Below, in pieces: positions 31,801 through 46,800 of a DNA stretch of 64,000 nt. The notes below the pieces were generated by a model. It searched no databases, was not told the origin of the DNA, and saw nothing but the letters and a program-made list of their open reading frames with translations. This DNA is from Symsagittifera roscoffensis (Eukaryota > Xenacoelomorpha > Acoela > Convolutidae), in NCBI RefSeq assembly GCF_963678635.1, contig NC_087063.1:9892386-9956385 (forward strand). Reading direction: 5' to 3'. Both the position numbers and the translations under genes were made by a program. Each line of letters starts with the position of its first letter. The stretch's first letter is position 1.

Positions 31801-34800
31801 TTGATTTTATACTTGTCGTCAAATAATGATTAAACCAGATGGCTGTTTTTGTTATTCGGAACAGTTTTTTATTAATTTTTGTACACAAGAGAAGCGAAAG
31901 GTATTATTACGAAGATTTTATTTCTAACATAAGTAGCAAATAGCAAAGCTCATTAGGTGGCACTTCTGGTATATTTCAATTTAATCATATTTAAGCATAA
32001 GCAATTTAAAAGCATATGTTGCTGCTTTATTGTTGGCTAGTGTTAGGTCCTGTTTGAAAAAAAAATCAGCTATAATTACAAACTAAGGGTTTTCTTTTTT
32101 TTTTGGTTTTTTGGCGAAGCTTCAGAAAATTTTGCTTTTTTTTTAGAAATTTCAATTTTCCTCAAAAAGTGCTGTCAGTTTTCAAAAACAAGGTTCCGAT
32201 GGAAAAACCGGCTGCTTGCTCTACTATGTGCCTGTTTTTTCAGCTAGTCTCTTTTCAGTTTACTCCACGTTCTATGGCCTTCGAATGTTCAAGTGGAGGT
32301 TTTTTTCCTATTTGTATTGAGTTTTTTTCCTTTTCTCAAATATTGAATGCACAAATCTGAGACAAGCGGATCTTCCCTAAATTCCATAGAAAAAAGTTAT
32401 GGCCTCAAACAAGCCCATTGTGTTATTTTGTCAATTTTTCAAAAACGTTTCAGACTTTTCTCGATAGCTACTTAGCCAAATCGGATACTAAAGGTATAAC
32501 CGAAAGAAAAACAAATAGTTTTGCTAATCTTCCCTGCGCAAGCGGCTATGACCTGCGTTTTGAAAAATAATATGACCCTGGACAATGTCCAATCTTTAAA
32601 TTTTTGCCCGTTTTTTCGAAACTTATTCTTTTTTTGACAAAAACTAACCTGTTGAGTCTGAGTGTGATAGTTTATTCAAACTAACATGGTGCTTAGATTT
32701 TCCTTGCACAAGATGCCTATTTATTTGAAGAAAAGCTGATTTACCATTTTTCATCACTATTCTCGAAAACTATAGCTAAATTTGATATCATGGGCTTAGT
32801 CTAAAAGTATAGGTGTGGTTGTCTTCCCCGCAAAAAAAGGCTATTCCCTTGCTTAAGTAGAGAAAATTTAACTGATTTAGGAAAAGTCATGTTTTTGAAT
32901 TTTTGGTCGTTTGTGGAATCTTTTTCATTTTTTTTTCGAAAACTACCCATCCAAATTTGAGATAAAGACTTCAATTGAAAAGTTTTTCTCCTTCAAATAA
33001 GCGGCCAATCCCCTACTTATGCAGAGAAATCACTACGGTTTTGCGTAAAGTCCATTTTTTTTTGAAGTTTATGTATTTCGGTATCAGTACAAAATATGAT
33101 TGGAAATATTAAAACAGGTGGATTCAGTATTGACTGGGCCACTCATTTGCTTCCAAGCGACCGTGGCGCAGATGTGAGGACGTGAGACTCCTTATCAACA
33201 GGTCGGATATTCAAATCCGGAACATTGAAATAGTTTTATTTTATTTTTGTCAAATTTTTGCTGCGTAGCATTGACAATTTGAAAGAAACTGCAGCTGCTT
33301 TGTCGGTGGCTAGTTTTAGTAAAAGTACAAGCGGTCGTGGAGCAGATGTGAAAACGTGATACGTAAGCGTGTCGAATCAAATCTGATTCGAATCTGGTCA
33401 GGACTAGTTTTCTTTTAAACCGGAAATATTCCGTTTCAAAAAATGTCGGCATAGTGTTTGTCTGATTTGTCGGCTTAGTTGCCATCACGGAATTTTTTGT
33501 GCTGGAGGCAATTTTTTTGTAGGTTCAAGTTTTTTATTCTTGTAATTTGTAATTTTACCATTCCTGACTGTTTCTCGTCCAAAAGCTTTATTCGACCTAA
33601 ATGGTTTCGGCTCATGATTTATCAGCTTCGTAATCTAACTTTGCGGTTGAAGAGAAACATTTTTTGTAACGCTACAGCCACAACCCTCCCTCATAAAAAA
33701 ACACAATAGCATGAAAGCTTATTGCTTAAAGTTTTTCATTGACATCAGTTTTGTTTTCGGCTTAACGGCAATTTTCACAAAATTTTGTCAGCCTAGTTGC
33801 CGCTCGATATAAATGTTTCGGTTTAAAAACTTTGTATTCGGTTGTTTTTTAGTTTTTTTCTTGCAAAATTAGGTACCACGAATAATCGTAGGATTGGATT
33901 GAGTGATATATCATATTACAGAACTTTCAGTCGTGATTCGAAAATAAATATTAAAGTTTTTTCAAAAAATTTTTGTACCTGTGTCGAGAAAAACTGATCA
34001 AGTTTATAAGGTTAAGTCCAATTTCATGCGAGCAACGCAATCGAGTAACGTTCCTTATTACCATTACCCTTGCGATAAGCAAGTGTGTTGCAATTGGATA
34101 CTAGACTTTTTCGGGTTCTGAAATTCTGATTTTTTTTTTGGGTTCGTGGTTTTAATTGCTGTCGGTTCATTTTCCATTGTTTTTGAAACTCGATTATTTT
34201 TCATCTGATAGGGTTTTTCCTAGCCTACTTTTTCAATCAGTTTTTTCCAATTTAAACAGTTTTCACTATTCTGAAACTTCACAACTTTGTAATTTTACAA
34301 TGTCTGATTTTGAGTTTCTGTTCGAGTTTCGTTTTTTTTGTTTTTTTTTTCATTCTTGTTTATATCTGTATGCAAGTTTATCCGCATGCGTTTATTTGTT
34401 TCAATTTGGAAGGGTCGGAAACTTTTTCGACCCAAAGTTTGTCGCTCGTGTTGCTCGGTAAATGATTTTTAGTTTGTGAAAGGCTGTTTATGAACTTCAT
34501 CCGATACAAACATGAAGTTTTTGTACCTTTGATTTCCACTTTTTTCATGTAGTTTTTTCAATTTACTTTTTTAGAAATGTTTTTCTGTCTTTGTTTCACC
34601 TTGTAGCTCAATGTGTTTTTTTTTGTATAACGAAATTTTGCGAAGCTCCGCTTCGCCTTTTTGTATGAAAAATGGACCTTAAGATTAAGAAAACATGAGA
34701 TGACTTCATTTACACTTCCTTTAGCGCTTCCTTGACCATAAAAATTTTCTTAAATAATGAAATTTTTTGTTGCATAAAAACTAGAATTTTTTAAGTACAT

Positions 34801-37800
34801 TTTTTGACTATCAACTATTATATTGCTAGCTTTTTGCATTTTGTATGCCTTGTTTGAATTCGGTAATAGACTTAAATACTTTTTTCTTTTCGGGATTTTT
34901 CTATTTTCAATTCATTTTTTCAAACTGATCATTAGTTTATGCTTACTTTTTTAAACTTCAATTTCCCATTTACGTTTCCTCATCTCCGGTCTAGCATTTT
35001 ATCATAAGATGCTGTGCATTTTTGCAAAGTACGGGTAGTGTAGGAAGAAAATAGAAAAATTTTATATCAGCTGTTTTTTGGTTCTCAGTGCTTCCAACAC
35101 CTCGCTGGCTATGTTTCTTGTTTCAGAAATACTGAAAATGATTATGTCTTTTGTTCAAGTCTAAAAATATTTTTCTGTTAAGAGTATCCAACCGAATTGA
35201 AAAGCCAGATCAGCGAAAAAAATATTTTCTATTCGTAATGGTTCAAATTTCAACATCTTTGGTTCTAATTTATTTTGTTTATCAGATAGCGCAATTGTTT
35301 TAATGCGTTGCGTGGAGCACTTTTCAATCTACTTCTGATAAAGTCAGATTTTGGCCATGCCGTGTGCTAAGTAGTAAGCTGTTGCATTTAGGAGAGGTCA
35401 TCGTCCTTTTGAACTGAAAGTCAAGTTTGAAATTTGCCTTTTTCCTTATGGAAGGAATTTGACCACTTTTGCAGCATATTTGCGACTTTGTTATTTGTTT
35501 TTTTTCCAATGTTTCATGCCAGTTAATTATTTGACATACTCATTAAGCTTCAATGACTTCAACAATTTATAGGTTATTTGGATTATGCCAGTTTGCTGTT
35601 TTTTGTAAGTTTTTAAAAAGCCAGTTTTTAATTTAAAAATAAGTAAAAACAGTTCTTTGTCAATATGTATCGGCATTTATCAGTTTTTGCAAGTGTAATG
35701 AAGTGTTACAAGGAATTTTGGAGAGCTGAAAAGATTGAAAATTAAAAAAACACTACATGGTGAATAGATGACGGATGGACATCAGGAAAAATCTACATTT
35801 TTCGAGTTGTTTACTTTTTTAATGAAGATTCATGAACGTAGTGAAGACTCTTCTAAAGGTCGTTATGATTTTTTTATTCAAGAAAAAAAATCGTTTGTTC
35901 ACACTCAAATTTGTTTTTTTGCGGTTTGGCTTTTGATATCTTTTTTTTATTTAAGTTCATTTCCTTTGCTTAAATGGAAGGCAAACTCCACTATCGAACA
36001 GCAAAAGCACAAAATTCATGAAAAATGTGATCGAATTCTAGTATCGAAAAGTGTTATCAAGCATAAAAATTTAGCTACTAATCAGTTTCTCTAATTGAGT
36101 TAATCTTATCGAAAAATTGTCGATCATTAATTGTTCGTGAAATTCAAAGGGCTCCAAGACTAAATAAGTCTTCCCAAGTTTTGCCAAGAAAGAAGTCAGT
36201 TTTTTTGTTTGCTTGCGTTTCCCGACTCTTCCAATCTGTCCAAGTATTATTGGCTAAGTGGCCGCTAGGTAAATGAAACTTAAAGCTTATTTAAAGATGA
36301 CTTTTTTCGACTTGTGATTTCCGCCTCATTTTCTATTCTCTTGCTTGCAATGCTAAGCTTGCTTCATATCGCAAGTGGTTAGAAGATCTGCTTCGCTTCT
36401 GTGTCAACATGATTTTTGCACTCCTGTTTATCAGTGTTAATTTGTTACAGATTTTGTCTTTGCCTGAAGTAAATGGCGAGAGATTGTCGATCGCATATAT
36501 TCCAATCATACTTTTAAAAAATACAGTCAAATGTTTTCATGTTTTTTTTCTTCAAATTAGTGTTGTTGTTTGTGCGTGGCGTGAAAGGATCAGGAAAAAA
36601 ACCTAAAATTTAAACATGCTCAACAATCACAGTAATTTAGGCAAATATAGCAACAATTTTTGTCGAAGAATAACCATAAAAAAACGTTTCTAAGAATATT
36701 TTTTATGTTTTTAAAACAAATTGGTTAATTTTTGAAGTTTTTTAATGAAAACTGGCGTTGAAAAAACCATACTTCTAGAGTGAGCCTGCTCGCTTGCTTT
36801 ACTTGCTCGAAATTAGATTACAACTTGAAATTTTCAAACCGATTTTTGTCGACACTGGGATATTTAAAAAAAAAGCTTTTTTATGTTCGAATCCGGACTG
36901 CTGAAAGGACTAAATTATGATAAATCACTCTACTCATTACGATGATTATTTGTAGTTAAATATTTTGGTTGAAAAAGAAATTCAGCCTCCTCGCTTACCT
37001 ACTTCGCTCGAAATGAGACCAAAGATTTAAAATTTCGAACGGATTTTTCTCGACAATGAATAAAAAAGTTTTATTGTCGTTTGAATAAAGACTGAAAGTG
37101 CTTCAATATGATCGACCCGTTCCGATGTTTATTTGTGGCACCTGGTTAAGAGAGAAAATAAAAGAAAAAACTAAAACACTTCAATGATCGGAACAAGAAG
37201 CAAAGTGCTACAATTCGTAAAGTGCGGGAAAATCTAGCAATCGGTTGCAATAACATTTTCTTTTGCGTGTATAATAATTTTGATCGATAATTATGAAGTC
37301 AATTCATAGGGGCCGAATAGACTTTTTCTATCGGCGTGAATGAGATTAAGCCCAGTTCTTTCGATCTCTTTGGAGACAGTTTCGGCTGTTTTTTTTATAT
37401 TTCCACAAGCTCTCAATGGTAATGCAGTCAAAGAGATGGTCGGTGGTATGTCAACCAAGGAAGAATTTAGGCTTACTTCGGTGACCTTTTTGCTTTAAAT
37501 TTGATGAAGGTAGCTGTTCAGTTGGGCTTAGTACCAAGATCGGAGTTGTCAGAATGTGTATCAAATTTTCCAGTTATGGTTGCATTAATTGAATGCTATT
37601 GTTGGTGGTATTCTCCCTAACAGCTTAAATTTTTCTTTAAATTTTATACTTGTTGGTTTAAAAGCTCTCAATCTCCAAAACTTATACATGCTCAGAGATG
37701 CTCTCCTGCCTTTCGGCAAGCAAGTGTTTTGTGTAAGCTTCCGATTTTACGGTTCTTCTCTTCGGAATTAACAGTGTGTTGATGGGCTCTGTTTTCTGGA

Positions 37801-40800
37801 TGAAAAATGAGAAGAAACTGCTTAGATAGCATTTCAATGTTTCTAACGATAGTTGGATTTTTCGTTTCCAAGCAGTCAGTTGTTTTGGCTTCAGGTGACA
37901 AAAGTTTTACCAAAAATAACATATCTAACCTAAAATTTTTCTAAATATCGATGAAAAGTTAAATCGCTGAGGGTAAAAAATTTTATCGTTGAAAAATACT
38001 TGCCTTTCGAGGTGAATATCTTCGTCGTTATACCTTTTCATGAAGCTTCTTTTGCTCTAAATGCTTTTTTTACACGGTCGTAGCGTTGTGTGATAGTACG
38101 ATGCAACTTTTTTTCCAACCTAGGTAGCAAATGAAAGTGCCACTTTTGGTTTAATACATTCTAATTTACTACCTTGCAAAGCAAATATGTTTGCCAATTG
38201 AGTTTTTGTGCATTTTAAAGCTTTTGTATATCGCTCGCTGCCGCTTTCTAGCTCGTGTATGCGAAGCGCAGATTCATTTTGTGTTAAAATTGATTGGACT
38301 GTGTTAACACATTTGGTGTTGGGGACTAAAAGGTGAATTTTTTCCAGCTTTCAAATGTTTGTTTTTAATTTTTAGGTCGGCTAAATAGTTTTCTGATGAT
38401 CTGTCATCTGCTTTGATCTCTCTTGTTGCTTGAGGAGAATTTAACAAAAGTTTTTAAGTCTAAATTCATACCGACAGCGAAAGTTTTTTTTATGAATTTA
38501 ACATAAAACGTAGTTTCTTTACTACGTTTATGACAAAGGCATATTTGCTTTCAACGTTGACGTTTCAAATCTGACAGTTTTTGTGATGACAAATTTTATT
38601 AGTTGTTGTTTCTTTTTCGCTGTCGACGAGTAACAAGTTTTTTTGACTTGAAGCCTGCCTGTACAAGTGGAACTCAGACTGTTTTTTGATGTTTGTAGGT
38701 CAGTTTGACTACTCAGTTTTGCTTCTCAGATTTATATGGGAAGAAATAGAAGAATTTGACGGGGATCCTGGTGTTTTAAATGGATTTTTCAACCTTGACG
38801 TATTTGAGCTCATATTGGAAAGTAATTGTTCCTACTATTAAAATTGGCCACTTTTTTAATGGTCGCATAGCAGGAACAACTGCGGTACTTGACATCAACT
38901 TTGTATTCGGGTGTGTCGGGTGTGTTTCAGTTTTTTTTCGCTTTCTTTTGTTTTCCACGCAAAATCAGGTACCACACATAATCATAGGACTGAGTTGAGT
39001 GATATATTATTTTAAAGCCCTTTCAGTTGTGATTCGAGCGACATTAATTTATTTCCTAAAAGTTTACCCTGTCCGGTTTGAAATTTCAGATTATTTTGTC
39101 CATTTTCGAGCAAGTAAAGTGATCGAGTAACGATCGTCATATGAAAATTTACTTTTATTTAGACCTTTAGGCTAAAGACTTTAACCTTTGTTTTAGAAAA
39201 AACAATAGTTATGGATGTAAAATTTTGTGATTTGTTGCCAACAAAAGCTTTCTAAAAAAAAATTAAAATTTTTGTGCAAAATTTTTTTTAATTTTTCTAT
39301 ATTATCTTTATTATTTGTCATTTTTAGAAGACAATTATTTTCGATTATGTCTTGGTCATTAAGTATCTGCGCGTTTGTATAATTCTCAAATCGCAGCCCG
39401 CGCTAAAAACGACACTAATGTTCAGAAAAAAAAATCGTTTTTTTTTATTTTAAGTTTTTCTTTTAATATGGTCGGAACATTCTGTGCTACTTGACAGCAG
39501 CCGCCTGTCCTTGTTAGTTTTTGTTTTTTTTCCAATGGCGTATTTACTGATTAAATTCTCCTATTTGTTGGCATGATTTAAAACTTTACTAAAACAGGAT
39601 TAATCAAATTTTTAACTGTTGATTGCATTTTGTCGAATTTAACCATCTGAATCTCAAGTAGTCAATTGGTAGGCTATAGTTATTGGTACCTCGGTAATTG
39701 AAATTTTACCATAACCTAGAGTATGTTCAAATGTTGTCCAAATTTGCTTGATTATCTTATTCCTTTTTACTTTGACTTATGCATCACGATGTGGTGCGAT
39801 ATGTTTCATGTACTTTTTGTTCCGACCGTACTTTTTGTTAGTGGAAAGGAACTATGACGTAGGGCGTGTATTGTTCCACCCGATTTGAATTGCCTACAAG
39901 AAAGCCCGTCGGGTGCAATTGTGTTTTCTTATTTAAGTCGTAGTGGCCCTTATTCGAATTCCGAAAAAAATTATAAGTTCTGCCCGATTTTTCATGCTCT
40001 CAGCGGATGATTTCTCTATGAACACTTTCTACGATAAATAGCATTTCTACGATGGTATCTTATCAAGTTGCACAAACTAAATAGTTGAGTAATAATTTAA
40101 AAGCCTATTTTAATCTGCGGTTTTATCGGCTGCACTTAAATTCTTTTCAAAAATATCCCAAAAAGTCTAAACGTTTTTTTTTTGCTATTTTAACGGTGGT
40201 CTGAAAATTCTGTGCTGCTTGCACAGCGAGCGGCAACTCTTGTTGAAATTTGCCTCTGGAAAATTAGGGGTTTTACCTGGGCTGGCAGTGGTGTTTGGTT
40301 TTGTTCGATTCTTTTTAACTACAAACTTACTTACGAACTACAATGTTTTCAATTACTCAGTTGTTTAAGTTGTTTATCGAGTTTATTAGGGTTTTCAATT
40401 CATCAGAATTCGTTCTTTTGAGTCTCAATATGACTCATAATATTCGGTTAACGTTTTAGAATCGGGAACTAGCAATCATGAGAGTGCTTGACCATTGCAA
40501 CATTGTGAAACTCCTCTATTTCTTCTACTCACAAGGAGAAAAGGTAAGATCGTCAAATTCGCAAATAAAAGCAGAAACTTTCAAAACTGATGAATTGTAC
40601 TGGACGGCATTAAGAACATTTGTTCTAGAAGGATGACGTGTACCTGAACTTAGTGTTAGAATTCATTCCGGAAACTGTCTACCGAGTGTCGCGTAATTAC
40701 AGCAAAAACAAGAAGACACTTCCCGTATTTGATACCAAGGTAACTTAACTAGTTTTTTTTAAATATAATTATCAACTCTGTACGAACATTCGATACTCAG

Positions 40801-43800
40801 AGAGCTTGTGTATGATGGAAATCCCTACCGTCAAAAGGACGGACAATTCTAAAATTACAAATCGAATCAGTATTGAATTTTGAAACTCGGACGGTGTTGT
40901 TGGATTGCTTGTTCTCTTTTTTCAGCTCTACATGTATCAGCTGTTCCGCAGTCTGCATTGCATCCATTCCCAGCACATTTGCCACAGAGACATCAAACCT
41001 CAGAATCTACTGCTTAACACACACACTGGAGTGCTCAAACTGTGCGACTTCGGAAGGTCAGTCTAGTAACTACTAGATAAACATCCAATTAGTTATCGAT
41101 AACATCCTTCTCACTAGATCGACCAAGTTAAGATCCCCTACTCTCAACTATTAAATTTTATTACACTAGCAAGCTTGCGAAACATAGTGTATTAGTACGA
41201 ACCTGATTTTTTTCAACCTAACTCGCATATATAAGTGTTCATTTGGTGACACTTTTGGTATAATCACAATCTGTAGCATTCGAAATTTCATAGCATATTT
41301 TTTGCTCTATTTGTGACTAGTGTTTGTGATTTAGTTACCGTCCGTGGCTGAGAGGTTAGTGCGTGAGACTCATAATCTCTAGTTCGCAGATACAATCCGA
41401 GGCGTAGCCGAATTTTTACTAATTCGAGGCTTATTTCTACTTTTTTATTGCTCTTTATAGAGCTGTTTTTTGTCGTGTTCTCACGCTAGTGTTTACAAAG
41501 CGAAGCTTGGCCTCTGTGTTAAAATGTTCGGTATTGATCGGCTGAAAAATTCAACTTAAAACCAACCTAACTTCCCCCTCTTCCCCCTAAAACATTTCAT
41601 GGGGGAAGTTGCTAACTTGTTCCTAAGCATAAATGTAATTTATTGTTACTTTTGTGATTAGCAAGCGTTGTCATTTAAGTTTTATTTAATTTAACATTTT
41701 GCAAACAAAATTACTTGAAACTTTTGTCACTATGTGATTGTATAAAAAACATATTTTGACATAAAGACATATTTTGAACATGTCTTAATTTTAAAAACCC
41801 TTTTAAGAGTAATGAACGTAGAGAAGACTCTTATATAGGTCTTGTTGCATTTTTTTTCAGGAAAAAGTCTTAAAATATTAATGCACTTAGGTGAAGGTAT
41901 ATGTGCACTTTCCGAGCTCAATTGAAGTTCATCTGCTGAAAGTGACCTAAGTAGCACTCTCCAAGTACGAACGTGTAAATGGCGCAATAAACGTGAACGA
42001 TTTCTAGTCTCGAAAATGGGTTTCAAGTTGGGTTAATGTTATCAAAAAGCGCCAACCATAAATCGTTATAGAAATTCAAAGAGCTTAAAGGGTATCTAAT
42101 TTTTACTTTGAAATCCTAAAGTTCAGATTTTTTCATTTTTTATGTTTACTTGATTGAGTTCATTACTCTTTTCCAATCTTTGATTGCCAATGTTTTATTC
42201 TGATTATTTTGTCGACAACATTTTTTGAGCATGTCTGCATTTTAAAAACCCTTTTTGTTATGATGACTTTTTTGTGATTTGGTCGACAACGGACATTTTT
42301 TGAGATGTTCCGCATTTTATAAACCCTTTTTTATTCTTATGATTTTCTTGTGATTTTGTCGACAATGTACATTTTTTTGAGATTGTCTGCATTTTAAAAA
42401 CTCTTTTTTTCTGATGATTTTGTCGACAACGGACATTTCTGAGCATGTCTGTATTTTAAAAACCCTTTTTATTCTGATAATTTTTGTGTTTTTTAATGAC
42501 AACGGACAAATTTTGAGCATGTCTGAATTTTAAGAACTCTTTTTGTTCTGATGATTTTTGTGTTTTTTAATGACAACGGACAAATTTTGAGCATGTCTGA
42601 ATTTTAAGAACTCTTTTTGTTCTGATGATTTTCTTGTGATTTTGTCGACAAAGGACAAATTTTGAGCATGTCTGCATTTTAAAAACTTTTTCATTCTGAT
42701 GATTTTGTTCTGATTTTTTCGATAACGGACATATTTGAACATGCCTGCATTTAAAAAACCCTTTTTATTTGGGTGATTTTGTCGACAACAGCTATGGTTT
42801 GAGCATGTATGATTTTTAAATATATTTCTTTTTGTTTTGATATTGTTTGTAAATATACCGACTCCGTGTGTCTTCACGAGTAGTAAATTGTTAGATGGTA
42901 ATATTTTTTCGGCTCAAGTGTTGCCCTCACAGTTAAAGCTGCTTTAATTTTTTGATGCTAATTCAACACTGGCAGTTGTCTTCATCAGCATGTTTTCCTC
43001 AAAATTAACATTCGGAAACCGAGACAAACGTTAGAAAATTATTAGAGTCTTTTTTCGACATCTTGCAAGCGTTTTTCTATTTCGATTTAATTCTTTATGC
43101 CGGCTAGCTTGCCATAATATATTGACGTTGTATCTCAAGTGGCGCGAAGCTCCTCGTCCGTGAGTAATAACTATCAATCAACGCCATAATCAATGTGAAA
43201 ATATGTAGCAATGCCGAAATAAGAATGAGTGACCTAAAAAGCTGTTCATATCTTCGCGGCTTTCTTTTGTTAGAGCATTTTAGTGGAATAAAATCATGTT
43301 TTTAATATGTGCTTTCCACTAGAAGTATTAGCCTCATGCTCGACTTCGCAAGTTAAGAAAATGGAGGCTGGAACAATCAATAGTGTCGTGAATTTTAATT
43401 GTCTAAATTGAAAACACAGTCGGCCATATCATGGATAACATATCATGTTGGTCTCATTTAAAGGCTTGAACAATTTTCTTCGTAATGATCTAACAAGCAC
43501 ATATAACGCTCTTTGGCTAGTTGATGAGGGTTTGTGATGTAGTTCAACTTGGGCGAACTATGACGGGGTAATTGATTAATTTTTCTTTTGCTTCAGTGCT
43601 AAGAAGCTCACGAGAGGAGAACCCAATGTGTCGTACATCTGTTCACGCTACTACAGAGCACCCGAACTCATTTTTGGAGCCACAGATTACTCATGTAGCA
43701 TCGGTTTGTTCAAAAGAGTTATTCTTACATCTACAGTTTCTACTATAATCATTGGCCGTTTGTTGGAGTAAGAGCCGTATCTCTTTATCTGGTTAAAAAG

Positions 43801-46800
43801 AAGTGTTTCATTTGAGATAAGGCTTGTTTTATTTGAGAGTATGTTTAATTTAAAATATTGACAGATGATGTTGTTGACAGAAAATGGATCTATATCAACA
43901 ATAAACTTGACCTCAAAACAAACTTCGAGACCTTGATGATGATACTTTCTTGTTGTTTTTGAGGTGGAGTGAGTTAATTAAGTTGATAAATCCAAAGAGT
44001 CAAGTTCTTTTTAAATGAAAATTTTGTAATTTAAATTAAGCGCAGCTTTATTTACTTTGTTTTATAAATTCATGAAAAAAATGCGTCTTTTAACCGAGGT
44101 TTTCTCTGAATCGGGGAGGCTCTCATTCGAGAAATGCAAAATGGGTACGTGTAAAATGGTTCAGATTCATTGCCATCTTGGCTATTGAGTGGGATATATT
44201 CCATGATCCTGCAAAGTCTTGCAAACAGGGTAACTTGAGATGATCTGACATGATCATTGATATATTTCACAGATTGAAGGCATAATGCCTTTTTTTCTGG
44301 TTTATTGGTTTTTGTGAAAACTAGCATTGAGAAAAAAGGCAGAAAATCTGCGCTGATTTGCTCGTGTATAAAAAATATAGGTTGACGTTTATCTGTCATG
44401 CGTTAAAAAGTTGAGTTCGGCAAGTCATTCTTGTTTTCTTATCTTTGTTTTACTTAATGGATGGTAATAGACTGAGTTTCGGGACACTGTTAATGCCGTT
44501 GAACTTCTTGAGTACATAAAAAGTTACAGAAAACTACTCTTTGCAATAATATCTTTGCTTGAAGAAGTTCCACTCATAAAAAAATTGCTGAAAAGATGCT
44601 CCAACCGCAATTCATTGAATGAGCACCTTAAACGTTTTTCGAAGTTATGGTAAATCTCAGATTTGATACAGTATGTATACTAATTAGATAGCGATTTTGA
44701 AGTTTTTTTTATCTGAAGGGGGGATGAATTGTGTAATCTACAAGTAAATCTATAAAGGACACAAAAGCGAAGCGGAAATTCACAACACTTGCGATAAAAC
44801 GAAACATAAAAATGCAAGCTAGGGAATAGAAAATAATTCGTAAACCTGCAGTTAGAAAAATATCTAGGTTAAAAACGGGGACTATTCTCATGGGCGATAG
44901 ACTATACTACTAGTGTTTTAGTACGAACCTTATTTTTTTCTAACCAAACTAATTGTTCATTAAAATTTTTTAGTTGAGCCTTTTTTGCTATAATCACGAT
45001 CTGTAGCATAAGTTTCATAGCATCTGTTCTCTGCTTTTTTGTGGCAAGTGTTTGTGATGTATTAAGCATGCGTGGCTGAGTGGTTAGCGCGTGAGACTCA
45101 AAATATCTAGGTCTCAGTAGGTCTTAGTTTCGAGTCGAGATGTCGCCGAGTTTACACTGCTTGGAACTTGGCTACTACAGAGCACCCGAACTCATTTTTG
45201 GAGCCACAGATTACTCATGTAGCATTGGTTAGTTCAAAAGAGTTATTCTTACATCTACAGTTTCTACTATAATCATTGGCCGTTTGTTGGAGTAAGAGCC
45301 GTATCTCTTTATCTGGTTAAAAAGTTTTTTTTATCTGAAGGGGGGATGAATTGTGTAATCTACAAGTAAATCTATAAAGGACACAAAAGCGAAGCGGAAA
45401 TTCACAACACTTGCGATAAAACGAAACATAAAAATGCAAGCTAGGGAATAGAAAATAATTCGTAAACCTGCAGTTAGAAAAATATCTAGGTTAAAAACGG
45501 GGACTATTCTCATGGGCGATAGACTATACTACTAGTGTTTTAGTACGAACCTTATTTTTTTCTAACCAAACTAATTGTTCATTAAAATTTTTTAGTTGAG
45601 CCTTTTTTGCTATAATCACGATCTGTAGCATAAGTTTCATAGCATCTGTTCTCTGCTTTTTTGTGGCAAGTGTTTGTGATGTATTAAGCATGCGTGGCTG
45701 AGTGGTTAGCGCGTGAGACTCAAAATATCTAGGTCTCAGTAGGTCTTAGTTTCGAGTCGAGATGTCGCCGAGTTTACACTGCTTGGAACTTGGCTACTAC
45801 AGAGCACCCGAACTCATTTTTGGAGCCACAGATTACTCATGTAGCATTGGTTAGTTCAAAAGAGTTATTCTTACATCTACAGTTTCTACTATAATCATTG
45901 GCCGTTTGTTGGAGTAAGAGCCGTATCTCTTTATCTGGTTAAAAAGTTTTTTTTATCTGAAGGGGGGATGAATTGTGTAATCTACAAGTAAATCTATAAA
46001 GGACACAAAAGCGAAGCGGAAATTCACAACACTTGCGATAAAACGAAACATAAAAATGCAAGCTAGGGAATAGAAAATAATTCGTAAACCTGCAGTTAGA
46101 AAAATATCTAGGTTAAAAACGGGGACTATTCTCATGGGCGATAGACTATACTACTAGTGTTTTAGTACGAACCTTATTTTTTTCTAACCAAACTAATTGT
46201 TCATTAAAATTTTTTAGTTGAGCCTTTTTTGCTATAATCACGATCTGTAGCATAAGTTTCATAGCATCTGTTCTCTGCTTTTTTGTGGCAAGTGTTTGTG
46301 ATGTATTAAGCATGCGTGGCTGAGTGGTTAGCGTGTGAGACTCAAAATATCTAGGTCTCAGTAGGTCTTAGTTTCGAGTCGAGATGTCGCCGAGTTTACA
46401 CTGCTTGGAACTTGGCTACTACAGAGCACCCGAACTCATTTTTGGAGCCACAGATTACTCATGTAGCATTGGTTAGTTCAAAAGAGTTATTCTTACATCT
46501 ACAGTTTCTACTATAATCATTGGCCGTTTGTTGGAGTAAGAGCCGTATCTCTTTATCTGGTTAAAAAGTTTTTTTTATCTGAAGGGGGGATGAATTGTGT
46601 AATCTACAAGTAAATCTATAAAGGACACAAAAGCGAAGCGGAAATTCACAACACTTGCGATAAAACGAAACATAAAAATGCAAGCTAGGGAATAGAAAAT
46701 AATTCGTAAACCTGCAGTTACAAAAAATATCTAGGTTAAAAACGGGGACTATTCTCATGGGCGATAGACTATACTACTAGTGTTTTAGTACGAACCTTAT

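Noticed and set aside
45067-45150. Functional tRNA genes
   Set aside because: The tRNA-like modules have recognisable A and B boxes, but acceptor stems do not pair and the anticodon arms are imperfect; they are repeat-borne tRNA relics.
44709-46758. Four copies of a 60-65 codon minus-strand open frame starting [12 protein letters not shown]
   Set aside because: They are a by-product of the 622-bp tandem array; the frame lies over intron and repeat sequence, and the last copy is already frameshifted.
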